From Acinetobacter bereziniae (lineage in GTDB: Bacteria; Pseudomonadota; Gammaproteobacteria; Pseudomonadales; Moraxellaceae), in the NCBI GenBank assembly GCA_009912575.1, contig WNDP01000034.1, positions 1 through 34,286 on the forward strand: a stretch of DNA of 34,286 bases, written 5' to 3'. Positions 8,804 to 17,630 of the stretch are shown here, piece after piece; position 1 is the first letter of the stretch; every line of letters begins with the position of its first letter. Below the pieces are notes generated by a model. That model was not told the DNA's origin. It saw only the letters and a list, made by a program, of their open reading frames with translations, and made no database searches. The position numbers and the translations under genes were made by a program.

Positions 8804-8848
8804 AGTTAAATCATAAATAGCTAAATCACAAATAGTTAAATCATGAAT
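8804..8848. repeat. Three tandem 15-bp repeats
   Basis: The unit AGTTAAATCATAAAT occurs three times head to tail (8804-8818, 8819-8833, 8834-8848) with two substitutions in each of the later copies at most. It begins nine bases after the immunity gene stop codon. No function is known. Confidence 0.8.
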
Positions 8849-9000
8849 CTTTAACGCTTTCCTTGTGATGAGCGATGAGATTCATACATCTCAATATTAT
8901 TTGGAATAATAAAAGCAAAAAAATTATTTAATGGTGAGCGATGATGATCATGGTCAGCAAAGTAAATGCTGGCTAAGCAAGGTGCATCATAAGAAAAATA

Positions 9001-9035
9001 AAAAGACTGAATCGCAGCATGACCCAGTCTTTTTA
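9001..9035 (-). terminator. Terminator of the Ala-rich exported protein gene
   Basis: AAAAAGACTG (9001-9010) pairs with CAGTCTTTTT (9026-9035) around a 15-base loop. It lies about 55 bases past the minus-strand gene and also could stop plus-strand readthrough. Confidence 0.8.
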
Positions 9036-9088
9036 TTCAAATTGTCTTTACAGACAATTCAATTGCTAACTCGGGAGGAGTTTAAATC

Positions 9089-9316
9089 TTATTGACCCGC
9101 TTGAGGAGCTGAAGTCGCTGGAGCTTCTGCAGCACTTTCAGTCGCTGGCTGAGCAGTTGGTTGTCCTGCAGCTTGAGCATCTTCAGTAGCAGCTGGTTGC
9201 TCTTGAGTTGATACTACAACTTGCTCTGCTTCTGTTGCAGCTGTATCTGTTGCAGCAAAAGTTGAGAAAGCAGTGAAAGCAAGCGTAGTCGCTAAAAGTG
9301 TTTTAACAAGTTTCAT
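9089..9316 (-). CDS. Small exported Ala/Thr/Pro/Gln-rich protein
   Basis: This 75-residue protein starts with a standard signal peptide (hydrophobic 5-19, cleavage after TFA near 21). The rest is low-complexity: Ala, Glu, Gln, Thr and Pro with no hydrophobic core, so the mature part of about 54 residues should be disordered and acidic. Such small periplasmic proteins are common in Acinetobacter, but I know no function. The gene has its own terminator and a 440-base AT-rich upstream region. The signal peptide, the absence of in-frame stops and the terminator make it a credible gene. Confidence 0.75.
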   Translation of the reverse strand: MKLVKTLLATTLAFTAFSTFAATDTAATEAEQVVVSTQEQPAATEDAQAAGQPTAQPATESAAEAPATSAPQAGQ

Positions 9317-9761
9317 ATTGGCATCCTTAATTCATAAAATTAATCGTAAAGCGATCTGTGAAAGCAGTCGGTTGTTAAATGCGTTGCAGTTCACAGGGAG
9401 TAAAGTCATGCTAAGTGCAGATGAAAAAATGGGCAACCTCAGCAACAAAGCATAACAGGTTGGTTTACACATTTAAAACAAATCATTGTGTTGTGTTGCT
9501 TTTTTGTGATTATTCTACTTTTTTTACAATGTTAAAATGTATGTAAATATGAAAAATTGATTAAAAAATAAACCACTTGGTTACTGTAAATAACATTGAA
9601 TAAGGGAACTTTATGAATGAACTATTGGACTATTGGATTATTATTGTAATTTTAATTTAAAAAATAGATTTAAAATATGAAACTATTGGCAAATTTTAAG
9701 TAATAATAGCTAAGATCGAGTTTATTTATTCTTTGTTCATTCATTAAGTTGAGTCTGTATT
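9317..9761. other. Very AT-rich gap between the Ala-rich gene and the COG0523 gene
   Basis: About 445 bases. Apart from the tiny frame at 9613-9660 there is a short ACTATTGG duplication (about 9621-9636). I looked for a Zur box that might control the GTPase and found only a loose GTTA-n7-TAAC symmetry near 9580, whose spacing is wrong for the usual site. Confidence 0.4.
9613..9660 (+). CDS. Possible 15-residue hydrophobic peptide
   Basis: An ATG at 9613 follows AAGGGA with five bases between, a good Shine-Dalgarno match in a region otherwise lacking one. It opens a frame reading MNELLDYWIIIVILI before TAA. The peptide has an acidic start and a nine-residue aliphatic run. It lies about 100 bases before the COG0523 GTPase gene and could be a tiny membrane peptide or an upstream leader. 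It may be chance. Confidence 0.25.
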   Translation: MNELLDYWIIIVILI

Positions 9762-10775
9762 TTGAAGATTTTTACCGAAAAAGCAGTTAAAACCCACATT
9801 ATCTCGGGATTTTTGGGGGCGGGGAAAACAACCTTATTACAGCACTTGCTTCAGCAAAAGCCTGAAGGTGAAACTTGGGCAATTTTAATGAATGAGTTTG
9901 GGCAAATTGGTGTTGACCAACAACTGTTGCCTCAAGACTCTGGTTATGAAGTAAAAGAGTTGTTGGGAGGATGCCTTTGTTGTGCAGGTCAACTTCCAAT
10001 GCAAATTGCACTCTCACGTTTGATTTTTGATAAACAACCCGATCGACTGTTTATTGAGCCTACGGGATTAGGGCATCCTGCACAACTTTTGGAACAATTG
10101 ACCGAACCTCAATGGCAAGCACAAATTGATATGCGAGCGTTGGTCACTGTAATTGACGGTAGTCGATTAAATGACCAACAATGGATAAGTCAAGAACTCT
10201 ATCAAGATCAATTAAAAGCTGCACAATTGGTCGTAGTTTCACATACTGATATGATGTCTGAGTCCGATTTCTTGGCTTTAGATGAATTCAAAAAGGACTA
10301 CTTTGCATATGTTCAAACTTGGTTGCTTGCAGAACAAGGACACCTGGCTATTCAACAGTTAGATATTGCTCATCAAGGAGTCCAACGAAAAGTTGTACCT
10401 TTGATTCAAGTACAAAAAAAATTAAATCCTGAAGAAGACTTTCCCATTATACGGCAGTTGCCTTATCACTATGTCGAAAGCTCGAATGGTTATACGGTGG
10501 TTGGTTGGAAATTTTCAAAACGATGGCAATTCGATTTTTATGAACTATTAGATGTCTTATGTGAACAAACAGATTGGTTAAGGATCAAAGGGATTTTTAA
10601 TACCAATCAAGGTTGGATGATCTTTAATTTTAACCCAGACCATCTCAACTATAAGTCAACTGAGGAAAATTTGGACAATCGTATTGAGCTGATTACACAG
10701 CATGATCGTGATTGGGAAAGTTTAGAAACGGCTTTATTAAATTGCAGGATTGAGCCACAAGAAAAAACGCAGTAA
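9762..10775 (+). CDS. COG0523 / CobW-family P-loop GTPase, putative metallochaperone
   Basis: This is a 337-residue G3E GTPase. It has Walker A GFLGAGKTT (16-24), the family metal-binding motif GGCLCC (69-74, a CxCC site), an EPTGLGHP segment (99-106) and a C-terminal CobW_C domain (about 240-335). Relatives supply zinc or another metal to client enzymes; the client is unknown. The start must be TTG at 9762, because an in-frame stop lies at 9750 and the P-loop begins at residue 16. The usual G4 guanine-specificity motif NKxD reads SHTD (160-163). yaeQ follows 55 bases later on the same strand and may be co-transcribed. Confidence 0.88.
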   Translation: MKIFTEKAVKTHIISGFLGAGKTTLLQHLLQQKPEGETWAILMNEFGQIGVDQQLLPQDSGYEVKELLGGCLCCAGQLPMQIALSRLIFDKQPDRLFIEPTGLGHPAQLLEQLTEPQWQAQIDMRALVTVIDGSRLNDQQWISQELYQDQLKAAQLVVVSHTDMMSESDFLALDEFKKDYFAYVQTWLLAEQGHLAIQQLDIAHQGVQRKVVPLIQVQKKLNPEEDFPIIRQLPYHYVESSNGYTVVGWKFSKRWQFDFYELLDVLCEQTDWLRIKGIFNTNQGWMIFNFNPDHLNYKSTEENLDNRIELITQHDRDWESLETALLNCRIEPQEKTQ

Positions 10776-10830
10776 TCCTATGGAAAATCTTATAGACTGT
10801 GCGCCATATTGAAGAGATTTTGGAACTTTC

Positions 10831-11361
10831 ATGGCATTAAAAGCAACAATTTATAAGGCTGACCTCAATATTGCCAATATGGATGTGCATCAATATGGTG
10901 ATTATCAATTGACCATGGCTTTGCACCCGTCTGAAACAATTGAACGTTTAATGGTTTGGGTATTGGCATATGCTCGTTTTGCAGATGAGCAGTTGGAATT
11001 TACCAAAGATTTGTTTGAAACAGATGAGCCTGCATTATGGGAAAAAGATTTGACTGGGCAATTGGTCAAATGGATTGAAGTGGGTTTACCTGATGAAGAT
11101 AAAGTCAAAAAAGCGGCTGCACGTTGTAAAGAGGTTGCTGTAGTGACTTATGGTTCAGCCGTTGCGGAATGGTACAAAAGAAATTCTAAGTTAAAAACAT
11201 TGTCCAATGTTCAAGTTTGGCAATTGTCAGAAGCCAGTACAACGGCGGTCCAAGCTTTATGTCAACGTACGATGCAGTTGCAATTAAATGTGATGGATGG
11301 TGAATGGACTTTAATTGGAGATGATGCTCAAGCTGTGATTGAGTGGACTCAACTTCAATAA
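10831..11361 (+). CDS. yaeQ: YaeQ family protein
   Basis: This 176-residue soluble protein matches YaeQ through its whole length: an ALKATIYKADLNIANMD start, a beta-rich N-terminal half with an ETIERLMVWVLAYA helix, and a WIEVGLPDEDKVKKA segment. YaeQ proteins adopt a PD-(D/E)XK nuclease-like fold. The E. coli gene was linked to haemolysin expression through rfaH suppression, but its biochemical role is not settled. GGAA shortly before the ATG supports the start. It follows the COG0523 GTPase by 55 bases and is closed by a strong terminator, so the two may form one unit. Confidence 0.9.
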   Translation: MALKATIYKADLNIANMDVHQYGDYQLTMALHPSETIERLMVWVLAYARFADEQLEFTKDLFETDEPALWEKDLTGQLVKWIEVGLPDEDKVKKAAARCKEVAVVTYGSAVAEWYKRNSKLKTLSNVQVWQLSEASTTAVQALCQRTMQLQLNVMDGEWTLIGDDAQAVIEWTQLQ

Positions 11362-11390
11362 TGTTATAGATGAAAAAAATTTACTGAGAA

Positions 11391-11418
11391 AAAGCAGGCG
11401 AATCGCTTGCTTTTTTTT
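11391..11418 (+). terminator. Terminator after yaeQ
   Basis: AAAGCAGGCG (11391-11400) pairs with CGCTTGCTTT (11404-11413), with one G-T pair and an AAT loop, and runs into eight T residues. Confidence 0.88.
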
Positions 11419-11468
11419 GCTTAAATTTCGTATATCTAGAGTGATAAAAATCTGCATGTAGAAAAATC

Positions 11469-12092
11469 ATGAATAATGACATCTTTCATTTACTAATGGC
11501 TTTGGCAATTGGCGCAATTATTGGTGCAGAGCGTGAGTATCGCAGTAAGTCGGCTGGGTTGAGAACCATGATCATGGTCAGCCTAGCATCATGCTTATTC
11601 ACTATTCTTTCAATCAAGATTGGTGTTGAAAACCCAGATCGTTTGGCTGCCAATATTTTGACAGGCCTAGGCTTTTTAGGTGCAGGTGTCATTTTCAAAG
11701 ATGATAATCGGATTTCAGGTATCACCACAGCAACGACCATCTGGATGGTGGCAGCACTGGGAATGGCGGCTGGAGCCGGTTATGAATATCTAGCATGTAT
11801 TGGAACAATATTGGTACTGATTGTTTTAATATTTCTGGTGTATTTCCAAGATAAAATTGAAGCCATTCACCAATCTCGTAATTATCGGATCTTATGTGAT
11901 TACCAACAAGAAACTTTAGATAAATATGAAGAATTATTTAAACAGTACAATATGAAAGTTCTTCGTGGAGTACAAAATAAGACAGAAAAGCAGATTATTG
12001 GTCGTTGGGTGGTTATCGGTTCTGCACAAAATCATAAGAAATTAACGCATTATTTATTGTTAGATCCAAACATTAAAGAGCTCAGCTTTTAA
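11469..12092 (+). CDS. MgtC/SapB family inner-membrane protein
   Basis: This 207-residue protein has an N-terminal membrane domain of about five helices (6-130) holding the family signature EREYRSKSAGLRT (21-33) and the GFLGAGVIFK and GITTATTIW stretches. A soluble C-terminal domain (about 135-207) has the size of the ACT-like domain of MgtC. MgtC relatives matter in Mg2+-limited growth and act on F-ATPase or phosphate transport in some pathogens; which applies here is unknown. No Mg2+ transporter gene is adjacent. It stands after the yaeQ terminator, with the broken DUF2252 gene 100 bases downstream. Confidence 0.9.
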   Translation: MNNDIFHLLMALAIGAIIGAEREYRSKSAGLRTMIMVSLASCLFTILSIKIGVENPDRLAANILTGLGFLGAGVIFKDDNRISGITTATTIWMVAALGMAAGAGYEYLACIGTILVLIVLIFLVYFQDKIEAIHQSRNYRILCDYQQETLDKYEELFKQYNMKVLRGVQNKTEKQIIGRWVVIGSAQNHKKLTHYLLLDPNIKELSF

Positions 12093-12192
12093 CAGAAACA
12101 CAATCTATCGCTGCTACAACGTCAGTATTTATTCATCCAAAATTCAGTTTAACAGCGTAGTCTAATTTTTATAAAAATATCGGAGTTGACTG

Positions 12193-13431
12193 ATGCGTGA
12201 TCCTTTTGAACGAGTTTGCAGTTTTAACCAGTCACGAGATGCACAATTTATAGCGATTAAATATAAATTGATGACAAGCAGTGCTTTTCGCTTTTTTCGT
12301 GGGTCATGTCATTTATTTTATGAAGATCTAGCTGCTCAACAGCCGTGGGCAGATCAAACGACCACATGGATTTGTGGAGATCTACATGTCGAAAATTTCG
12401 GGAGTTATCGCAGTCGCCATCAAGTGGTTTATTTTGATTTAAATGATTTTGATGAAGCTATATTGGCTCATCCAACTTGGGATGTTTCTCGTTTTATTTG
12501 TAGCATCTTTTTGGCAGGTAAAGCACTCAATCTTAAAGATGATGATTTAAAAAAAATTGCAGCGCAATTATTAGACGAATACTTAAAAGCACTTAGTTTT
12601 GGTAAAGCCTATGCCGTAGAAAAAGAAACTGTAGATGGGATATTAAAGAAATATATTGAAACGGTTTCTGAGCGTGATTTTATGGCGTTTATCGAGGCTC
12701 ATTCCTCTTTAGATAAAAATACTCGTCAGCGTTGTTTAAATATAGACCAAAAGAAGTATTTTATAATCGAATCAAAACAACGTTATGTTGAATTGATGGC
12801 GATGTTTACTGGCTATTTAAATACGCATAATTTGCAGTCTACGTCTCATTTTCAAGTATTAGATGTTGCGATACGTGTTGCCGGAACAGGGAGTATAGGC
12901 TTAGATCGCTATGTGTTTTTGGTCTATGATATTGAAAATAAAAAATATGCCTTGTTTGATGTGAAGCAAGCTCAAGCATCATCATTGAGTTTGTCACCTT
13001 TTTTAAAAATTGAACAACCCGAATGGGAAGATCATGCACAACGTATTCAGTGTATTCAAACACTCATGCAGTATTAAACACCTGCTGAATTATCTAGGCT
13101 TGATTTTGATGGTCAAGCTTATATCGTCAAAGCTTTACAACCAGAACAGGATAAAATTGATTTTAAACAGTGTGTAGATAAACCAAAAAGGTTTACAGAT
13201 GCTTGTTATAACATGGCACGCTTACTAGCCTATGCCCAATTACGCTCAGCAGGGCGTAAAGGTTCATCGAATGCAGATGAATTAATCAATTTTGCACAAC
13301 AGGCAGAACTTTGGAAAACGCAATTGTTGAAATACACGTATAATTATGCACAACAAGTTGAGCAAGATTATCAAAGCTTTTGTAAAAGTTATGCTGCCAC
13401 TATGGCGAACCCAAGCAAAGCATCTAAATGA
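12193..13431 (+). pseudogene. DUF2252 family protein interrupted by an in-frame TAA
   Basis: From ATG at 12193 the frame encodes a DUF2252 protein: FRGSCHLFYEDL (about 37-48), then WICGDLHVENFG (about 60-71) and VVYFDLNDFDEA (about 79-90), a kinase-like GDxHxxNFG core. TAA at 13075-13077 stops it after 294 codons. The same frame continues without another stop to TGA at 13429-13431. It reads a family-like C-terminus (YIVKALQPEQDKIDF, then YNMARLLAYAQLRSAGRKG) with normal codon use. A single CAA-to-TAA-type change in a gene of about 412 codons explains this. The gene is either recently inactivated, read through at the stop, or affected by a sequencing error. The FKBP gene follows after 27 bases. 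Confidence 0.88.
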
Positions 13432-13458
13432 TCATTTAATCATGAATAGGAATAATGT

Positions 13459-13797
13459 ATGTCAAATGAATTAGAAATCATTGATCTAAAAGTTGGTGAA
13501 GGTAAAGAAGCTGTAAAAGGTGCTTTGATTACTACGCACTATACGGGGTGGTTGGAAGATGGTACCAAGTTTGATTCTTCAATTGATCGTGGCAATTATT
13601 TTGAAACAGTGATTGGAACAGGTCGTGTGATTAAAGGCTGGGATCAAGGAATCATGGGAATGAAAGTGGGCGGGAAGCGTAAATTAATCGTACCTTCACA
13701 CTTGGCTTATGGTGAACGTAAAATGGGTAAAATTATTCCAGCGAATTCAAATCTCATTTTTGAAATCGAACTCTTCGATGTCAAAACACGTGACTAA
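13459..13797 (+). CDS. FKBP-type peptidyl-prolyl cis-trans isomerase
   Basis: This 112-residue protein is a single FKBP domain without signal peptide, so cytoplasmic. It catalyses cis-trans isomerisation of Xaa-Pro bonds. The motifs are in order: HYTGWLEDGTKFDSS (27-41), GRVIKGWDQGI (54-64), KVGGKRKLIVPSHLAYG (68-84) and the closing strand NLIFEIELFDV. No metal-binding IF insert of the SlyD type is present. The start is supported by AGGAAT a few bases before the ATG. It may be co-transcribed with the broken DUF2252 gene 27 bases upstream. Confidence 0.93.
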   Translation: MSNELEIIDLKVGEGKEAVKGALITTHYTGWLEDGTKFDSSIDRGNYFETVIGTGRVIKGWDQGIMGMKVGGKRKLIVPSHLAYGERKMGKIIPANSNLIFEIELFDVKTRD

Positions 13798-13842
13798 ATG
13801 AATGGAATATTCATTATAAAGTGGTATTCCAATGACAATAAG

Positions 13843-13870
13843 AAATAGAGGTCAAAAGACCTCTATTTTT
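13843..13870 (+). terminator. Terminator of the FKBP gene
   Basis: An 11-bp stem AAATAGAGGTC / GACCTCTATTT (13843-13853, 13858-13868) with an AAAA loop, then T residues. Confidence 0.9.
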
Positions 13871-14283
13871 AGATTCATTTAAAAGCCAATACAGTGTTCG
13901 AATACTGATGATAATGGTAAATGAAACTCCATTTTTTCTTCATATTTCAATGTTATAAAAATATAATGTGCAAGATGTTTAGCTAGAGTGTGTAAAATCT
14001 AATAGTGTGATTTTAAACACAATTCAATCTATTTTTTTGTTTATAATTTGATCAAAGCTTAACAATCCTCTACAATACTTTTGTTCTAAAAGTGTTTAAA
14101 TGATGCAAATAAATAATTCTATTCAGAGTTGTTTTTTAAGATTCGTTTCAGTTTTATTCTTTTAAATCATCATTGTAAAACGTCTGTTTTAATTCGTCTT
14201 CAAAAAAGGATTTTAGTGTTTCTAAAAAGAAGTGCTATAGGCGAGTTCAGATTTAAAACAATGATGATCGAGTATTTAAATAT
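13871..14283. other. Long AT-rich leader region of the pga genes
   Basis: About 410 bases between the FKBP terminator and pgaB. It holds no gene and no remnant of pgaA in any frame that I can see. A promoter must be here, since a strong terminator precedes it, but no -35/-10 pair stands out, and there is no strong ribosome site before the pgaB ATG. Confidence 0.5.
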
Positions 14284-16317
14284 ATGCTAAGCCGTTACTT
14301 TTCTTCTTCAGCAATGATATGCGTAACACTATTGTTTTCGTCCTTTTATAATAGTGCTATGGCAGAAGTAGACCAAGTTGCTACTGAAACGCCAATCGAG
14401 CATGAATTACCTAAAATTGATTTAAATACGCTGACAATTATTGGCTATCATGAAATAACACCAAACCATGATGCTGTGATTCCTGACTATGCTGTGACTA
14501 CCAAGCAGTTTGAACTGCATTTAGATTGGTTGCAGAAAAATGGCTATCACTTAGTCAATGTTGACCAAATTATTAAAGCCAATGAAGGTAAGTTTAAATT
14601 ACCGAGCAAACCTGTTTTATTGACTGTCGATGATGGTTATCAGTCTTTTTATCAATATGGCTTTCCGGTTGTTAAACAACGCAAGATACCTGTTGTATTG
14701 GCAGTTGTAGGTTCTTGGTTAGAGCCTAAAGCCAATGAAATGGTTCAGTTTGGTGATGAAAAATTACCACGTAAAAAACTCTTGTCGTGGGATGAACTGA
14801 AAACCATGCAAAAGAGTGGTTATGTGGAAATTGGTAGCCATAGCTATAACTTACACCGGGGTATTTTAGGCAATCCTCAAGGGAATTCTGAGCCTGCTGC
14901 GGTAACACGTGAATATTATCCAAAAACCAAAACTTATGAATCTGATAAAGTCTATGCAGATCGTATTTTCAATGATTTGAAAAAGAACAATAAAGTATTG
15001 CAATCACATGGTTTAAAAGCACCACGAGTAATGGTGTGGCCATATGGTCGTTATAATATGGAAACAGTTGCACTGGCTAAAAAAGTAGGCATGCCAATAA
15101 CAATTAGCTTGGATGATGGCCCTGATCATATTGAAAAATCATTAGGTCATTTAAACCGCATCTTGGTTGAAGGCAATATGACTACTGATGCTTTGGCACA
15201 AGAAATCCAAAGTCGTCAAATGAATTTTACTGACAATAATCGCCCGCAAAAAGTGATGCATGTCGATCTTGATTATATTTATGATCCAGATGAAGCACAG
15301 CAAGAAAAGAATTTAGGACATTTGTTAGATCGTATCCGTGAAATGAACGTGACCACAGTGTTCTTACAAGCATTTGCTGATCCTGATGCAAACGGTTCAG
15401 CGGACATGGTCTATTTCCCGAACCGTTATCTGCCGATGCGTGCAGATTTATTTAACCGTGTTGCTTGGCAAATTCAAACCCGGACGCATGTGAGTCGTTT
15501 ATATGCTTGGATGCCGTTGTTGGCTTGGGATTTACCAGCGTCTAACCCTGCGTCAAAAGATGTTGTGGTGACTCAACAAGCCAAAGACAGTGATCATCTC
15601 AACATGGGTTACCACCGTTTGAGCCCATACTCTCCTGAAGCTCGTAAAGTGATCGAAGGTATATATCAAGATTTAGCAAAGTCGACGACTTTTGATGGAA
15701 TTTTATTCCATGATGATGCGACCTTGTCCGATTATGAAGATGCAAGCCCTGAAGCGATCCAAGCTTATCAAAAAATTGGCTTACCTGCGGATTTAGAAGA
15801 AATTCGTAATGATGATGCGAAACTGCAAAAATGGACTGATTTTAAAACCAAGACAATCGACAGTTTTGCAATGGATTTGGCACAGAAAGCACGTTATTAC
15901 CAACCATTTTTACTCACAGCACGTAACTTGTATGCGCAGGTGGCACTGTCTGCATATTCTGAAAACTGGTATGCGCAGTCTTTAGAGCAATCACTTAAAA
16001 ATTATGACTTCACTGCAATCATGGCGATGCCTTATATGGAGCAAGCCCCTGATGCAACTAAATTCTATAAAGATTTAGTGCAACGCGTGAAAAAGCAACC
16101 CAATGGGATCAAAAAGACAATTTTTGAGTTGCAGGCAGTAAACTGGCGCAATAACCAGAAAATTCCGACTTCTGAAATTACTCAAACAATTCAGTCCTTG
16201 TACCAACAAGGGGTGATGCATGTGGGTTATTATCCAGATGATCCGATTGAAGATCATCCAAATACTGCTGAGATGCGTAAAGTATTTGATTCTAAACCAC
16301 AACGATTGGTTCCTTAA
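14284..16317 (+). CDS. pgaB: Poly-beta-1,6-N-acetylglucosamine N-deacetylase PgaB
   Basis: This 677-residue periplasmic protein partly deacetylates poly-N-acetylglucosamine (PNAG) so that it can leave the cell. The signal peptide spans about 1-27 (cleavage after AMA) with no lipobox, unlike the E. coli lipoprotein. The carbohydrate esterase 4 domain (about 50-310) keeps TVDDGY with Asp116/Asp117 and SHSYNLH with metal ligands His186 and His191, in the same spacing as E. coli PgaB. The C-terminal glycoside-hydrolase-like domain (about 325-665) keeps DGILFHDDA (471-479) and SDYED. All key residues look intact. pgaC follows after 8 bases. No pgaA precedes it. Confidence 0.92.
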   Translation: MLSRYFSSSAMICVTLLFSSFYNSAMAEVDQVATETPIEHELPKIDLNTLTIIGYHEITPNHDAVIPDYAVTTKQFELHLDWLQKNGYHLVNVDQIIKANEGKFKLPSKPVLLTVDDGYQSFYQYGFPVVKQRKIPVVLAVVGSWLEPKANEMVQFGDEKLPRKKLLSWDELKTMQKSGYVEIGSHSYNLHRGILGNPQGNSEPAAVTREYYPKTKTYESDKVYADRIFNDLKKNNKVLQSHGLKAPRVMVWPYGRYNMETVALAKKVGMPITISLDDGPDHIEKSLGHLNRILVEGNMTTDALAQEIQSRQMNFTDNNRPQKVMHVDLDYIYDPDEAQQEKNLGHLLDRIREMNVTTVFLQAFADPDANGSADMVYFPNRYLPMRADLFNRVAWQIQTRTHVSRLYAWMPLLAWDLPASNPASKDVVVTQQAKDSDHLNMGYHRLSPYSPEARKVIEGIYQDLAKSTTFDGILFHDDATLSDYEDASPEAIQAYQKIGLPADLEEIRNDDAKLQKWTDFKTKTIDSFAMDLAQKARYYQPFLLTARNLYAQVALSAYSENWYAQSLEQSLKNYDFTAIMAMPYMEQAPDATKFYKDLVQRVKKQPNGIKKTIFELQAVNWRNNQKIPTSEITQTIQSLYQQGVMHVGYYPDDPIEDHPNTAEMRKVFDSKPQRLVP

Positions 16318-16325
16318 GGTTTGAT

Positions 16326-17591
16326 ATGAGCGCAATCCAGCACCTGTGGCAGTCCTTATTAAATTTTATCTTCTATTATCCATTATTTATGTCATATCTA
16401 TGGATGATTGGTGCTTTAATTTTCTATTGGAAAGAGCATAAAGAGCCTCCATATACTCAACCAGCAGCTTTAGAAGAATATCCTTTAGTTGCAGTGCTTG
16501 TTCCTTGCTTTAATGAGCAGGATAATGCTGACGAAACCATCAGCCATGCATTAAAGTTGAATTATCCCAATTTTGAAGTCATTGCAATCAATGATGGAAG
16601 CTCTGACAATACAGCCGAGATTCTCAATAAATTGGCATTGAAGTACGACAAACTGCGTGTTGTCCATTTGGCCGAGAACCAAGGTAAAGCGATGGCTTTA
16701 CAAGCGGGGAGTTTGCTTACTGAGGCTGAGTTCTTGATCGGGATTGATGGTGATGCTTTGCTTGATCCACATGCTGCACAATGGATGATTCGTCATTTCT
16801 TGAATAATCCAACTGTTGCAGCGGTGACTGGTAACCCTCGTATTCGTACACGTTCAACTTTGCTTGGACGCATTCAAGTCGGTGAATTTTCTTCGATTGT
16901 CGGAATGATTAAGCGTGCGCAAAGAACTTTTGGATGCCTGTTTACTGTTTCTGGTGTAATTACTGCTTTCCGAAAAAGTGCGGTGCATGAGGTTGGATAC
17001 TGGTCTCCTAACATGTTGACCGAAGATATTGATGTCACTTGGAAGCTGCATCGCGCAGGTTGGGATGTCAAATTTGAACCTAATGCATTGGTGTGGATTT
17101 TGATGCCAGAAACCTTTAATGGTTTATGGAAACAACGTTTACGTTGGGCAATGGGTGGTGCGCAAGTTTTAATTAAGAATATAGATGTATTATTCAAACC
17201 GAAACTGAATTTTTTATGGCCTTTGATTATTGAGTTGATTCTAACGCTGGTCTGGTCGTATTTAATGCTGATTATGGTGATTTTCTGGATATTACATTTG
17301 GTTCTTCCTTATGCAGGTTTCCCAGCAATGAGTTCTCCGTTATTACCTATGGGAACAGGAATCTTACTCGGTACGACTTGTTTATTACAGTTTGCAATTA
17401 GCAAATGGATGGACAGTCGTTATGAATCAAGTTTGGCAAAAAACTATTATTGGATGATCTGGTATCCTTTTGTATTTTGGTTGATTACCGTAACGGCAAG
17501 TATTGTGGCATTTCCTAAAGTTCTTTTACGTGGTGAGAGTAAACGAGCACGTTGGGTGAGTCCAGACCGTGGAATGCGACATGATGACTAA
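16326..17591 (+). CDS. pgaC: PNAG synthase glycosyltransferase PgaC
   Basis: This 421-residue inner-membrane family 2 glycosyltransferase polymerises UDP-GlcNAc into beta-1,6-linked poly-N-acetylglucosamine. It has an N-terminal membrane helix (about 15-35) and a cytoplasmic GT2 domain with VPCFNE (59-64), NDGSSDNT (89-96), DGD (141-143), TED (232-234, catalytic base region) and QRLRW (270-274). At least three further helices follow at about 295-400. All processive GT2 motifs are present. It starts 8 bases after pgaB and precedes pgaD by about 40 bases, so the three form one operon. Confidence 0.93.
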   Translation: MSAIQHLWQSLLNFIFYYPLFMSYLWMIGALIFYWKEHKEPPYTQPAALEEYPLVAVLVPCFNEQDNADETISHALKLNYPNFEVIAINDGSSDNTAEILNKLALKYDKLRVVHLAENQGKAMALQAGSLLTEAEFLIGIDGDALLDPHAAQWMIRHFLNNPTVAAVTGNPRIRTRSTLLGRIQVGEFSSIVGMIKRAQRTFGCLFTVSGVITAFRKSAVHEVGYWSPNMLTEDIDVTWKLHRAGWDVKFEPNALVWILMPETFNGLWKQRLRWAMGGAQVLIKNIDVLFKPKLNFLWPLIIELILTLVWSYLMLIMVIFWILHLVLPYAGFPAMSSPLLPMGTGILLGTTCLLQFAISKWMDSRYESSLAKNYYWMIWYPFVFWLITVTASIVAFPKVLLRGESKRARWVSPDRGMRHDD

Positions 17592-17630
17592 TAGGTTGAA
17601 TGACTTAAGCCAATACAGTGCTTTTGAGAT

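Noticed and set aside
8850-9018. Open minus-strand frame of about 55-60 codons past the Ala-rich gene, reading FYFSYDAPCLASIYFADHD
   Set aside because: It begins inside the terminator hairpin, has no start codon until its last quarter and no known family; most likely chance, though a gene remnant is not excluded.
9570-9600. GTTA-n7-TAAC symmetry upstream of the COG0523 gene as a Zur box
   Set aside because: The half-sites are two bases too far apart and outer positions do not match the known Zur consensus.
13213-13431. Independent 72-residue gene after the DUF2252 stop codon
   Set aside because: It is in the same frame as DUF2252, the open frame extends back to the TAA, and it reads as the family C-terminus, so it is part of a broken gene.
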